The notes under the pieces were generated by a model. It ran no database searches, was not told the origin of the DNA, and was given only the letters and a program-made list of their open reading frames with translations. From the NCBI GenBank assembly GCA_038380435.1, contig JAWZYU010000028.1:22428201-22492200 (forward strand): a stretch of 64,000 nucleotides of DNA, read 5' to 3'. Below, in pieces: positions 21,568 to 31,195 of this stretch (positions are counted from its first letter, which is position 1; each line of letters starts with the position of its first letter). The position numbers were made by a program, and so were the translations under genes. The DNA is from Ryuthela nishihirai. Taxonomy: Eukaryota > Arthropoda > Arachnida > Araneae > Heptathelidae.

Positions 21568-21900
21568 CAGTGCCGGACTTAGACCTTCTGAAGCCCTAAA
21601 GCTATGGGAAATTTAAGCGATCCCTAAACTATTGCAAATTTAAGAAGCAGCAAAAATTTGAAATATGCATTTTTTTATTGTTATTGAGGGGAACATTAAA
21701 AATAATCATGAAACTGATATGGTGGAAACATTCTGGCATTCGTATATGCTGCTGACTGTGTAGCTAAGATGAACAGTATTTACACAACAGATTAAATATT
21801 AAAGAAAAAAACTGTGACAGAGTAAAACTTGAAATGTATATTTTAAAGCTCATATCGCGATGCTAGAAGCTGTAGATGCTCAACTGCTGCCTTGTGTCAG
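21568..21900 (+). mobile_element. DNA-transposon-like end (family E), second copy
   Basis: It starts CAGTGCCGGACTTAGACCTT and matches the minus-strand start at 7010. The SINE fragment ends just before it. The inner boundary is unclear and no transposase is visible. Confidence 0.4.
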
Positions 21901-22116
21901 GTGCTGTGATCATTGAACTACTTGCTGCTGATCAAGATTTCCCCTTATGTTGTTGGTAAGTTTCATGTCCTTGTCTGAAGTAGATATTATGATTGCAGAC
22001 AAGCCAGGATCCAGAAAAAAAACCGAGGGGGAGTGGGCACTTGATTTCCCCCACATTTTACAGGTTTTTAAAAAGTTTCTTGAAAAATGCATGAAATATA
22101 AATAAGTGCACATAAA

Positions 22117-22251
22117 CACTGCGGATGGTCTTCAAGGGAGGCTAACAGCTGTCCACTTCATCTCCTTCCCCCAACCTTCTCTGAGTCCCTGGGGTCGTGA
22201 CCTGGCCCTTTAGCCCATTGTATGCAAAAGAGTGCTGCTCAGAGGTTAAAT
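22117..22251 (+). mobile_element. SINE family A, 3' fragment
   Basis: Only the tail half is present: CAAGGGAGGCTAACAGCTGT, CCCCCAACCTTCTCTGAG, GACCTGGCCCTTTAGCCC and GTGCTGCTCAGAGGTTAAA. It carries a 5' truncation, as is common for retroposed copies. Confidence 0.75.
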
Positions 22252-22375
22252 AACTTTCAGGAAGGCGAAACCTCAGCTAAAATAAAGCATGCATTGGTTT
22301 CGAAACTGGGTCCTTTTGTCCCATATCAAGCACATTTTTTTGTCCCTTTTACCCTTGTATTCTGAAAAGGAGGGG

Positions 22376-22416
22376 ATGCACCCCCCCCCCTCCACACACA
22401 CACACACACACACACC
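22376..22416. repeat. C-run and (CA)n microsatellite
   Basis: A homopolymer C run and a run of about 12 CA dinucleotides follow each other directly. Confidence 0.9.
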
Positions 22417-22496
22417 AAGGCGATCCAACTGATAGTTACTTCTTATTATGCACTTGAGACTAGGGTATGAGACTTAGGAACACAGGGATTGATTGA

Positions 22497-22600
22497 CAGC
22501 CGGTAGCTCAGTGACTCATGTTATTAGGAGGCTGTAGGTTCGGATTCCACCCAGCTAATGACAAGTTTTCCCCTATATTTAATATTAGCAGAATATAACC
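22497..22600 (+). mobile_element. SINE family C copy
   Basis: AGCCGGTAGCTCAGTGACTC is an A-box-like start, GGTTCGGATTCCACCC is the B box, and GACAAGTTTTCCCCTATA is the family body. The tRNA-like part has lost its stems, so it is not a functional tRNA. Confidence 0.55.
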
Positions 22601-22667
22601 GCCAAAATAGTGGCTTTAAATAAACCTAATGATCGCTGTAAATACTAAATATATATATATATATATA

Positions 22668-22975
22668 CAGAGGGCTTTCAGAAGTTCTTGATGCAACGTC
22701 ACTCCGAAGTTAACAAACTATGACTTGTTTGAAAGCTTGTCTAAACTTGCCATTATGTGTTAAAAACAAAGGCCGTATCATCATCTCTATTTTCGTTGGC
22801 GGTGCTTAAAGTTCAATCTGCAAAATCTGTGTGTTACTGCTATGGAGCCTACTAAAGACAGAGAGAGAGATTTTACATTTTCACAAGGATGCAGCTTGGG
22901 GATGATGCGAAAAAATTCATGCCGATATATCACAAGTATATAGGGATCTTGACTATTCATATGACACTGTTAATA
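22668..22975 (+). mobile_element. mariner-like element, 5' fragment
   Basis: It begins CAGAGGGCTTTCAGAAGTTC right after a (TA)n run, which is itself a TA-rich target. A frame starting at ATG 22841 reads MEPTKDRERDFTFSQG and, after a +1 shift, EKIHADISQVYRDLDYSYDT, the N-terminal helix-turn-helix style of mariner transposases. The rest is missing beyond a second (TA)n run at about 22971. Confidence 0.55.
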
Positions 22976-22998
22976 TATATATATATTATGATATAAGC

Positions 22999-24170
22999 TC
23001 ACTGGACAAAAAAAGTAGTCACCCCTGGCTGAATGTCACCTAATAGCACGTAACGCCTTCGTGCGACTGAAGAATAGCTGAAATCCTGCCTGTCATGGAT
23101 GCTACCAGTGTGCAGATGTAGTGCGCATCAATATTCATCCACTCTTCCAGCAGCAAATGCTGCAGTTAGGCCAGATGGCTGCGACGGCATTTCACTCGTT
23201 GCCCCAAATAGTCCCACAAGTTTTCTATGGGATTCAAATCTGGGGATGTGGTAGGCCAATCGAGACGTTCGAAGACTTCAGAATGCTTGTCATGCCAATC
23301 CAGCACACTTTGAGCCCTGTGCATGTGACAATTGTCGTCTTGGAAGACTAGGGTATCCTTCTGGTGTTTACTGTGGAGATGCTGCACAAAAGGAAACATG
23401 TGGTCGTCCAGTAGCTCCATATAGCCCCTCTCGTTCAAGTTTGACATCACCACAATCATAGGACCCATTTCCTCGTAGGTGAAACACCTCCAGAACATCG
23501 CAGAGACTCCTCCAGATTGAACAGAACCTTGCATACAGACAGCATGGAAGGCTTCATGTGGCTTATGATGTACCCGTCGCCTCGCATCATTTCAGTACAA
23601 GCAAAAATGTGATTCATTCGAGCAGATCACACACTTCCAAGAGTCGACAGTCCAGTCTTTGTGGCGCTGTGCCCACTGTAGCCATGCAACCTAGTGCAGA
23701 GCTGTTAACATGGGTCTCTTCCACGGTACTCTGCTCCAGATATCCATGGCATGCAGTTCCCTTTGGAGTGTTCTTTCGGAAACAGCTTGTTGTAGGCCTG
23801 CATTGACTGACTGGAGCAATTCCTGCCTCATTGTGAAACGGTTTGCCCTAATAGTGCGTAACACACTGCTGTGATCCCTATTGGTGAACACAGTCTTTCT
23901 GCCACAGTTCTGGCGATGATTAATGATGTACTGCAATGCATGCCACTGCTGGAAGACCCTTTGGACAGCACATTTTGACACACCTGCAACTTCTTGTACA
24001 CTATGCTCTTTGGCTTGGCCAAACGCAATAACACCTTTTTGCCGCTCATTCACATCTTTGGCGCGACCCATGTTTCACAGAGCGACTAACACACATGTGT
24101 GCATCAACCACTTCTTCTCACTGTATGAACCCTGTAGCACACGGTACAGCTATTTGTAGGACACAGTACA
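22999..24170 (-). mobile_element. Tc1-like transposon, one end lost
   Basis: The left terminus CTCACTGGACAAAAAAAGTA (22999-) and the following AGTCACCCCTGG resemble Tc1-type ends. The right terminus is degraded or replaced near 24165-24190, where a repeat array starts. The element encodes a minus-strand transposase. Confidence 0.75.
23166..24071 (-). pseudogene. Tc1-family transposase, interrupted
   Basis: The N-terminal part (23691-24071) starts MGRAKDVNERQKGVIAFGQA and has a helix-turn-helix typical of Tc1 proteins (VQEVAGVSKCAVQRVFQQW). The C-terminal part (23166-23534) has GGVSAMFWRCFTYEEMGPM, VFQDDNCHMHRAQSV (second catalytic D) and SPDLNPIENLWDYL (catalytic E). The bridge near 23535-23690, where the first D should be, contains a frame break. 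The intact enzyme would excise and reinsert at TA. Reading frames are otherwise unusually long, so decay is moderate. Confidence 0.85.
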
Positions 24171-24186
24171 GTGGTTGTTACTCACC

Positions 24187-24649
24187 TGAATTTTGCCAAC
24201 TCCCCAAGATTTTGCCAAGTCACTCCAAATTTTACCAACTGCCCCTAGATTTTCCCAAGTTTTCTCAATTTCGCCAACTCGCCATAATTTTACAGAAAAA
24301 AATCCTAATTTTTACATCTCGCCTGAATTCTGCCAACTCCCCACGATTTTGCCAAATCACTCCGAATTTTGCCAACTCATCGTATTTTACTAAGTGGCTT
24401 CGAATTTTACCAACTGCTCTAGATTTTGCTATCTCCATTTTCTCAATTGCCCTAGATTTGCCAAGTTGCCCCGATTTTGATAACTACCTTTGCAAATTGT
24501 CTAGATTTTGCTAACTTCCCTTAATTTTACAAAAAAAAGATTGCAAATTTTCACAACTCGCCTAGATTTTACAAAGCCGCTTCGAATTTTGCCAACTCCG
24601 AGTTACTTTGGGAGCAGCCTCCCCCCATCGTCCCCATACTACGCCCCTG
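24187..24649 (-). repeat. degenerate minisatellite next to a CAGGGGCGTA-type transposon end
   Basis: Many near-copies of GATTTTGCCAACTCCCC and AATTTTGCCAACTC spaced about 16-38 bp, with a larger period of about 120 bp (compare 24190 and 24313). The block ends at 24649 with the complement of CAGGGGCGTAGTATGGGG, a terminus seen on some DNA elements. A related CAGGAACGTATCCAGGG element with internal short repeats lies at 40305. No coding evidence despite a 139-codon open frame. Confidence 0.55.
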
Positions 24650-24714
24650 ATAATATATTAATATATATGCATATATGGTCATAATGAAGCCACTGATGTT
24701 TAAAGTGAGTGCCA

Positions 24715-25095
24715 TCTCTGCTGTATCATAACGTCGGAACGGAGGACCACAATGCAGATGATAACGTCGGAATTCAATGATGGAGAAGCTACAAAGGTTT
24801 GTGTAAAGACCATTTGAAGTAGAATGGCACGACTGTGCTATGGCAGCCGATGCCCACATCGAGTACCCTTGTTAACAGCATGTCACTAGGTAGTGGGTGA
24901 AGGAACGTCACCCATGGACTGTGGCAGACTGGAAAAGAGTACCTTGGTCCAATGAATCGAGGTTCCAACTACAACATGCCAATGGAAGTTTGCATGTGTG
25001 GCGTAGACACTAGACCATGGGCAAAACTTTCAATTCGGGGTGTTAAAGCTGGTGGAGACAGTGTAATGCTCTGGGGCGTGCTTACATGCTAGATA
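24715..25095 (+). pseudogene. Tc1-like transposase fragment, plus strand
   Basis: The translated blocks FQLQHANGSLHVW (about 24955-25010) and GDSVMLWG-like GGDSVMLWGVL (about 25045-25080) match the region after the first catalytic D of Tc1 transposases. Both ends of the element are missing and stops interrupt the frame. It is truncated at 25093 by a (TA)n tract. Confidence 0.65.
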
Positions 25096-25150
25096 TATAT
25101 ATATATTATTAATATATATATATATACTGTATTAATAATATATATACACA
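25093..25150. repeat. (TA)n microsatellite
   Basis: Alternating TA/AT dinucleotides with a few interruptions. From 25151 to 25427 I see no gene. Confidence 0.85.
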
Positions 25151-25427
25151 CACATCATTTAGTTTTGACTCGAACTTCTGAAGGGAGAAATGGATTTCTT
25201 AGTAAAGGTCTGTTAATATTCAAAGCTAAACAAAAAGTGGAGACCATCCAGATGAAATGGATCGATTGAATTTCGAGAATGAGAAATAGAAGTTGGAGTC
25301 GCAACAATACTCATATATAGATACTGAGATCAGAATTTGAAAAAGCTAGAAAGTCACTGATTTCAACCTCCCGCTGTCGAGATTTCTTATGAATGAATAC
25401 ATTATTTTGATGAGCATTGCAACGAGA

Positions 25428-25790
25428 GTTCGACCAGTCTATAGGGAGCTAGGCTCGTAATCAAATGTTCCCAGGTTCGAGTCGCAACTGTACTTGCATT
25501 AAGATTTATCCCCACCTTCCCCTAGGTGAGAAAGGGAACATCAATTGGCTTGGAAAGACCACCGTCCATTGTATAGTAGGTTAAGCCACGATCCGTGTGC
25601 AGGAGAGCCATACCCTGTGCCCGTTAACGAACATGTTGAGTGGCCTTGACAGGAAGCTTCGACCTGTCTCCTAACAGCTGTACAGTGGATCTCCTTCCCT
25701 AACCTTCTCTGTGACCTTGGAGTCTTTGTGACCTGGCCATTTAGACCAATTTGTGCACAAAAGCTCCACTCAGATGTAGAATTAATTCAT
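25428..25790 (+). mobile_element. SINE family A, highly diverged copy
   Basis: The order of blocks is conserved: GCTAGGCTCGTAATCAAATG, a B box AGGTTCGAGTCGC, ATTGGCTTGGAAAGACCACC, GGAGAGCCATACCCTGTGCC, and GTGACCTGGCCATTTAG. Many substitutions mark it as old. The ends are approximate. Confidence 0.75.
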
Positions 25791-26070
25791 TTCAACATTG
25801 CACAGTTGAATAACTTAAAACCTATACTTCTGCAATCAAATGATATTAAAAAAACACATTTTAAAATAATATTTTAGAAGTTTAAGCACAATATATTCTC
25901 CAAACAAGATTATGGTCCGGCTATTGAGAACCAGAGCTTTAGGCTAAATAATTTTATCGGTTGAATTAAAGATCAGTTTTCTGAGAAATACAGCGGCAGC
26001 TAGCAAAAAGTGGGCAGAGGCGAAGATGTAGATTTTACCCAATTTCCGAAACTTAAGTGGATTTAGGCAA

Positions 26071-26232
26071 ATGAATCCACAGCTCATCATTTATTTACTA
26101 AGTGTTTAATCGCTATTAAGCAACAGGATGAAGATGGGTGCAAAGGAAAAATTGTCTGGAGCCAGGTGGGATTTGAACTCACGACCACCTGATGACATGT
26201 CAGGTGCTCTGACCACTAAGCTAACGGCCTCT
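26071..26232 (-). mobile_element. SINE family C with tRNA-Thr(UGU)-like head
   Basis: On the minus strand 26232-26158 folds as a tRNA-like unit: GGCCGTTAGCTTAGTGGTC gives the D arm, ACCTGA-CATGTCA-TCAGGT is a good anticodon stem and loop with TGT at the anticodon, and GTGAGTTCAAATCCCAC is the T arm. The acceptor pairs at only about five of seven positions. The body GACAATTTTTCCTTTGCACC ... AATGATGAGCTGTGGATTCA follows, so this is a SINE head and not a working tRNA gene. It is the best-preserved copy of the family. Confidence 0.7.
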
Positions 26233-26416
26233 GATCGATATCGCTTCTACTGCTGATGTTATGCTATATTCCATCTGGTCAATCACTGTCTTTTGAGTGC
26301 ATCTGGGGACTCTATTCTTCAGAACCATCCTGGTCATCCTAGCTGCTACTTTTTTGTGTGTGAACAAATCTGAATCACCTTTGGTTTGATCAGTAGTACC
26401 TTATATTTTGACATAC

Positions 26417-26617
26417 GAATTCACAGCTCATCATTGATTTAACGACGATCCACTCTCAAGCTGTGAAGAAGGGTGTGACCCACGACCTCCAGGAATCAGG
26501 AGGTCGTGGGCTCAAATTCAACCCTTCTCAAGACGATTTTTCCTCTACACCCATCTTCTCTTGTCACTTAAAAAGCAAGCATGAATGTTCATTAAATCAA
26601 TGATGAGCTGTGAATTC
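26417..26617. mobile_element. foldback element made of two inverted SINE-C arms
   Basis: The outer 26 bp (26417-26442 and 26592-26617) are perfect inverted repeats carrying the SINE-C tail AATGATGAGCTGTGAATTC. In the middle CCCACGACCTCC (26479-26490) pairs with GGAGGTCGTGGG (26499-26510) around an 8-nt loop. The right arm retains a complete SINE-C body (TTTTTCCTCTACACCCATCT); the left arm is shortened. Confidence 0.7.
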
Positions 26618-26639
26618 ATATTTCTATCACTACCTTTCT

Positions 26640-26702
26640 TTTTTTCTACCCTGCTGAGGAGTGGTCAACCACACAGGGTGCTGGTGCTGATCATATACAC
26701 TA
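26640..26702 (+). repeat. LINE-associated repeat, short copy
   Basis: CCCTGCTGAGGAGTGGTCAA followed by CACAGGGTGCTGGTGCTGAT matches the minus strand of 43795-43855 (CCTGCTGAGGAGTGGTCAAC, ACAGGGTCCTGGTGCTGACC). Likely a piece of the same retroelement. Confidence 0.6.
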
Positions 26703-26717
26703 ACGGACTCATTAAAT

Positions 26718-26886
26718 ACCGAACGAATATTGCTGAAAATCGAGATATTGATATATTTCATTGAGATCTTTATCTGCTATTACATTTTTCGAAATAAAAA
26801 ACCTCCTTTTAGAAGTTATAGATCGTCGACATTAGCTTCCCATTGGCATAACATAGGATTGTTGCTTAATTTATGGAATCCAGTGT
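26718..26886 (+). mobile_element. half copy of the long-hairpin MITE
   Basis: From GAACGAATATTGCTGAAAAT to ATGGAATCCAGTGTA it is collinear with the right arm of the element at 9903-10418 (about 10250-10420). The left arm is absent. Confidence 0.75.
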
Positions 26887-27079
26887 ATTTTAACATTGCT
26901 TGCTTTGTAATTGATATCATATTATTATTATTTAATTATACATATTTTATATTATATAATATTATTTATAACAATATTTAGTGCAAATCAATATTATTTA
27001 TGTTTAAATATAGGTTAAATAGGCGGACTTCGGGTGGTTCACAACCCAACTTCTTTTCATAGAACTGTGTCAACTGGAA

Positions 27080-27165
27080 ATCGATTTTCCTATTAACCGA
27101 ACAACCGATATACGAACGAAAATTTGAAACGCAACCTGTTCATAACTTGGTGATTTTCCTGTGTT
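27080..27165. mobile_element. pogo/Tigger-like terminal fragment
   Basis: CCGAACAACCGATATACGAA and AACCTGTTCATAACTTGG, ending near TTTTCCTG, resemble Tigger-type ends. It does not match the Tigger end at 28009 base for base, so it is probably a separate relic. Confidence 0.35.
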
Positions 27166-27464
27166 ACACTTAAATGCCACGCCCCAATTACATTAGCGCC
27201 CTTTGGCAAGTACCTAACATATCTTATTGGAAATACGACTCTGCTTATACCAAAAACTTATAAAGCCTTACATTTCAATTTAATAAAATCTAGGGTCTAA
27301 ACGGAGCTATTATAAAGATATACAATATTTTCTCCTAGATTTCTTAAGTAAATGGCAATGCCGAAACGCCATCGCTACTGGGCGCCACTGGATTGATATT
27401 GTCTGAAAAAACTGAATGGTGATTAAAATGAAAAAACTCAAAGGGAAACAAAGAAGTGTCTCTA

Positions 27465-28009
27465 TCAGTTATTTGACGAAGGCCCTGGCTGAGGATAATC
27501 GGGATCTCCAGGAGAGTCTCTTTTCGCAATTTTATTGAAAAAAGAAAGCAGTGTTGGCTGATTTGTTTTCCTCCTGCTCTCTAAGCTTTCAGAGTAGAGG
27601 CTGCCATTTTATCCTCTAAACTTATAGATTTGCGAGCCCTTTTCACAGCACTTTTAACAGCTTGAACTTTTGCTACTAGTCATCAGTGCGCTTTTAAATT
27701 AGATTTGCACTCCTCAAAATGAAAAAAACAAAACTCACAAATTGAACTTTTCAATTCACTAATCACCTTCACAACGTATTTTATTTATTGTGTACGAATA
27801 GAGATTAATTACCATGGTAAACTGGCCCTTTATTAGCCTACAGTGCGTATCCTAACAGTTCAGGTTACCATGATAACAATTAACCCGTGCTGTTAGAGCA
27901 AGAAACAGCATGAAAGTTAAACGGGAACTTAATTTTTAGAGAATTCTTTTGACCTGTCGTATAATTGAATCGTCATAAAACGAAGAGTCATAAAACGCGA
28001 CCTCCCCTG
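27465..28009 (-). mobile_element. Tigger/pogo transposon, internally deleted
   Basis: The terminus on the minus strand is CAGGGGAGGTCGCGTTTTAT then GACTCTTCGTTTTATGACG, starting at 28009 and preceded by TA. A minus-strand frame runs KRARKSISLEDKM (about 27642-27600), which matches the start of Tigger transposases. About 20 codons later it runs TNQPTLLSFFNKIAKRD and PDYPQPGPSSNN ending at TGA 27465-27467, the usual acidic C-terminal end. The whole DDE catalytic core is missing between them, so this is a deletion derivative. The other terminus was not identified. Confidence 0.75.
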
Positions 28010-28328
28010 TATATTATTTAGTCAGTCATCTGCTTTCCTGTGCTTTGTCAAAAGATAGGTTGTCAAGAAAATAAACCCAGTCAGGGACATCAAAATTAGA
28101 GAAAGTATGAATAATGATATAAAAGTATGCACAGTCGTATCAGAATAATATGACCACCTACCTAATAATGGGAATAACGACCCTTGGCCCGGATGACAGC
28201 GGCGAGATGGCATGGCATGAATGCAATGAGGCCTGGGAAGTTGTCAGAGGCACACGTGCCCATTCAGACTCTAGCAGAGCACGGAGGTTCCGGAGATGAC
28301 GTGGTTGTGGGTCCACATGCCGAGACTG

Positions 28329-29407
28329 TCAATCCAAATGGTTCCACAAGTGCTCTATGGGATTGAGGTCAGGCGACTTCACTGGGCAAGGGAGAACAGA
28401 GACATCGCTGGCGTGTTCCTGGAACCAGTCACTCACCACCTTAGCGACGTGGTAGGGCTCATTGCTCTGTTGGTAGACACCATCACCACCAGGGTAAACG
28501 TCCAACATGAATGGGTGCATGTGGTCATTAAGTATGGACAGGTAAATTGAATGACAAAACCCAGATGTTTCGTAATTTAGAGACTGCATGCCATCTATAG
28601 GGATAATGCCAAGTTTACCACTATCTACAGTCGGGGACAAGACGGTACCATATAGGTAAAGCTCAGCCCACGACATCCTAGGGCGAACAGTACTATAAAA
28701 GTAAAGTCCATCCCTCAGTAAAAACCTAACTTTAATCTTCGTCCCGGGTCACCACAAACAAGGAGTGAGGATGGAGAGGTAACCATTGGTGTTCAGGGAC
28801 CCATACAGTGGTACCAGCAGTCCCAGGTCATACCAGGGAAATATCCCCCAGACATACACACTGTCACCGCTGGCCTGTACCTGATTGACAAGCGTGTCCG
28901 GGTGTTGGTTCTCGTGTGTCTGAAGCCACCACTCATCATTTCTGTGGAGTAGAAACCGCAATTCTTCGGAGAATGCAACCTTTTTCCACTCTTATCTGTC
29001 CAATGACAGTATTCCAGTGCGAACTGCATGCGTCGTTGCTGATGGACTTTGGTTAACATAGGCGCCTTTACACAGCGTCAACTCCGGAGATCCATGCATA
29101 ACAGGGTTCGCTCTACTGTTATTGGGGAGACGTACCTGGGTGCTCCAGCATTCATTTGAGTGGTCAATTGCTGCACTGTTGCACGCTGATTGCCCTTTAC
29201 CAGTCGACGGAGGCGATGTTCTCCTCTGAGGTCGATGGCCTTTTGGGCTCCATAGTTATGAAGTTTAGAGGTACTCAGTGTGCCAGCGATCCATTCTTGG
29301 TACACTCTTTCTGCAGCACTTCGTGAACAATCCACAAAGTCTGCTGTTTCCGAGATGCTTCCATCCTTGGCACGGTAGCTGATGATCATTCCTTTTTGAA
29401 CGCCCAT
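28329..29407 (-). pseudogene. Tc1-family transposase, broken by frameshifts and an insertion
   Basis: The N-terminal helix-turn-helix part (29078-29407) starts MGVQKGMIISYRAKDGSISE and includes SRSAAERVYQEW. The middle has QRRMQFALEY and the block around the first catalytic D (29059-28960). Then LNTNGYLSIL (near 28780) is cut, and the same residues resume as IYLSILNDHMHPF at 28545. YQQSNEPYHVAKVV replaces the usual QDNAPCH motif, and SPDLNPIEHLWNHLD carries the catalytic E. Frameshifts near 28960 and 29060 complete the damage. Confidence 0.85.
28546..28765. mobile_element. 220-bp insertion inside the Tc1 transposase, with target duplication
   Basis: The flanks TAAGTATGGACAGGTAA (28529-28545) and TGAGGATGGAGAGGTAA (28766-28782) agree at 14 of 17 positions and encode the same YLSIL codons, so they are a target duplication. 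The insert has no recognisable tRNA head, poly(A) tail or inverted ends. A 15-17 bp duplication suggests retroposition by a LINE machine, but the family is unknown. Confidence 0.6.
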
Positions 29408-29659
29408 TAAATCAATAACTGTGCCCTTGTGCTCACGTTATGCACTATGGCTCATCTGTCCTGGCTGGCCACTTACATCTCCATGTGGTCGACCTTGTCA
29501 TGTGCACTCTGTGACGCGCCTGGGCGGGTACACTATGATTCCATGGGTGGTCATATTATTCTGATATGACTGTGTATATGAATTAAGAAAAAAAAATGAA
29601 ATAGCTCTAGGTATTCAGTAATAAATTAACACAGGATAACGTCCTACAAACAAGAAACA

Positions 29660-29830
29660 CTTGAAATAATTAGTTGAAAAAAAATTGGTTGTCCTGATTT
29701 TAATTTGAACCCAGATTGATTTCAAGAAGCATGCCACCCGTCCAGCAGTTAAGGCGCCTGGCATTTTTCTGGGAGACCTAGGTTCCAATCCCAGTCAGAC
29801 AACCAATTTTTTTCAACTAATTATTTCAAG
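29660..29830. mobile_element. hairpin element with tRNA-like core, 171 bp
   Basis: About 33 bp at each end (29660-29693, 29798-29830) are inverted copies, differing only by one A in the poly-A run. The core holds GTCCAGCAGTTAAGGCGCC and the B-box-like GGTTCCAATCC, followed by CAGTCAGACAACC. The T-arm and a partial acceptor are visible, so the core looks tRNA-derived. It resembles SINE family C in the T-rich stretch after the head. Confidence 0.65.
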
Positions 29831-29952
29831 CTCGAGATGTATTTAATACACAAGCTCTTGTTTATTCACTATTTGCAACAGGTCACGTGATTACCAGCCT
29901 ACTCTTCTAACCAACCTATGGATTGGGCATACAGAAAAGCGGTTTAAAGCTA

Positions 29953-30835
29953 TTAACGTTCCAGACCTTTCGGGCATCTTAGCACTTGTTCAGCTGGTTG
30001 TTCCAAGACAAACCACAGATGCTTAATCAGATTGATGTTTGGGGAATTTGGAGGCCAGGGCAATCCCTGGAGGTCTTCCTCATGTTCTGAAAACCATTCT
30101 CGAATAATCTGGATAGTGTGGCATGGCACATTATCCTGCTGAAAGAAAGCACTACTTGAGGGATATATTGTTGCCATGAAAGGTTGTACCCGGACTGCAA
30201 TGATGTTTAGATAAGTGGTAGACGTCATAGTTTCCTGCGCATGAATGATTCGGCCAGGGTTTCCCTGCAGAACATTGCCCAAAGCATTACACTTCCTCCA
30301 CCGGTTTGTTTTCGTCCCACAGTGCGTCCTGGTGTAAACATTTCTCCAGATAAAAGACGCACCCATACTCGGCTGTCCCCATAGTGCAACAGGAAACGAG
30401 ATTCATCAGACCAGACGACCTTTAAATTATTCAAGGTCCAGTTTTGATGTTTACGTGCCCATCGTAGGCACTTTCGACAATGGACCAAGGTTAGTATGGG
30501 CACTCGGAGTGGCCTGTGGCAACACAGCCCCATTTTCAGCAGGAATTTTGATCTACTGTGTTATGGCACAGTACTCTTGTCATCAGCATTCAAATTACGG
30601 GCGAGTTGCACCACAGTATCCCTTCTGTTGGCTCGTACCATATGGGATAGCTTTGGTTGGCCCACACCTTGCCGGTGGTTTGTGGTTTTTCCCCTCTTCG
30701 GACCACTTTTTGAAGGTACTAACCACGGCCGACTGTGAGCACCCCACAAGCCTTGATGTCTTGGAAATGCTCTGACCTAGTCATCTGGCAATTGCAATAT
30801 GGCCTTTGCCAAACTCACTTAAGTCCGATGCCTTT
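29953..30835 (-). pseudogene. Tc1-family transposon/transposase, both ends lost
   Basis: The minus-strand blocks in order are VVQLARNLNAD (helix-turn-helix region, about 30561-30749), WARKHQNWTLNNLKVVWSDE (first D, in 30225-30533), GGGSVMLWAMFCRETLAESF, then FFQQDNVPCHTIQIIREWF (second D) and PPNSPNINLIKHLW, where the usual catalytic E of NPIEHLW is K. Frame breaks separate the three pieces. It belongs to the same Tc1 group as the copy at 13215. A SINE begins right after its N-terminal side, so the terminus was lost or displaced there. Confidence 0.85.
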
Positions 30836-31195
30836 CCTGGGGCGGGGGTGGCTCAGTCGGTAGCGCTCCAGGCTCGTAATCTGTAGTTCCCAGGTTCGAG
30901 TCCCAGCTGGGTCAGCGTTGAGATTTATCTCCGCAAAATTCCCTGCCCTGCCCACGGTCAGTAGGGGACACTGATGGGCTTGGAAAGGCCGCCGTCCGTC
31001 GGATGGGACGTTAAGCCGTGGCCCCGTGTGTGGGAGAGCCATACCCTGTGCACATTAAAGAACACGCTGGATGGCCTTGACGGGAGGCTACCATCTGTCT
31101 CCCAACAGCTGTTCCAGTGGGTCCCCTCCCTCAACCTTCTCTGAGCCCTCGGGGTCCATGTGACCTGGCCATTTAGCCCATGGTGTGCAAAAAAG
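30836..31195 (+). mobile_element. SINE family A, 3'-truncated copy
   Basis: A clean head (GTGGCTCAGTCGGTAGCG, GGTTCGAGTCCCAGCTGGG) and body run to CATGGTGTGCAAAAAAG, after which the normal AGAGGTAAAACAACC end is missing. High match to the copies at 7792 and 46630 suggests it is fairly young. Confidence 0.88.

Larger units (their letters stand above)
28130..29574 (-). mobile_element. Tc1-like transposon, complete ends, with a nested insertion
   Basis: The ends CACAGTCGTATCAGAATAAT and ATTATTCTGATATGACTGTG are inverted repeats of about 29 bp, with GACCACC/GGTGGTC next inside. TA lies next to the right end; the left side reads TATG, so the target base has probably mutated. The 1445-bp length includes about 220 bp of inserted DNA at 28546-28765; without it the element has normal Tc1 size. 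Confidence 0.85.

Noticed and set aside
24095..24514. 139-codon open frame on the plus strand
   Set aside because: It is the translation of a short tandem repeat (FCQLPKILPSH-type repeats) with no gene signals.
26158..26232. Functional tRNA-Thr(UGU) gene
   Set aside because: Anticodon and T arms are good, but the acceptor has mismatches, no terminator T-run follows at the right place, and the SINE-C body continues directly.
27344..27529. 61-codon minus-strand protein
   Set aside because: It is a different frame of the Tigger C-terminal region, whose correct frame ends at 27465.
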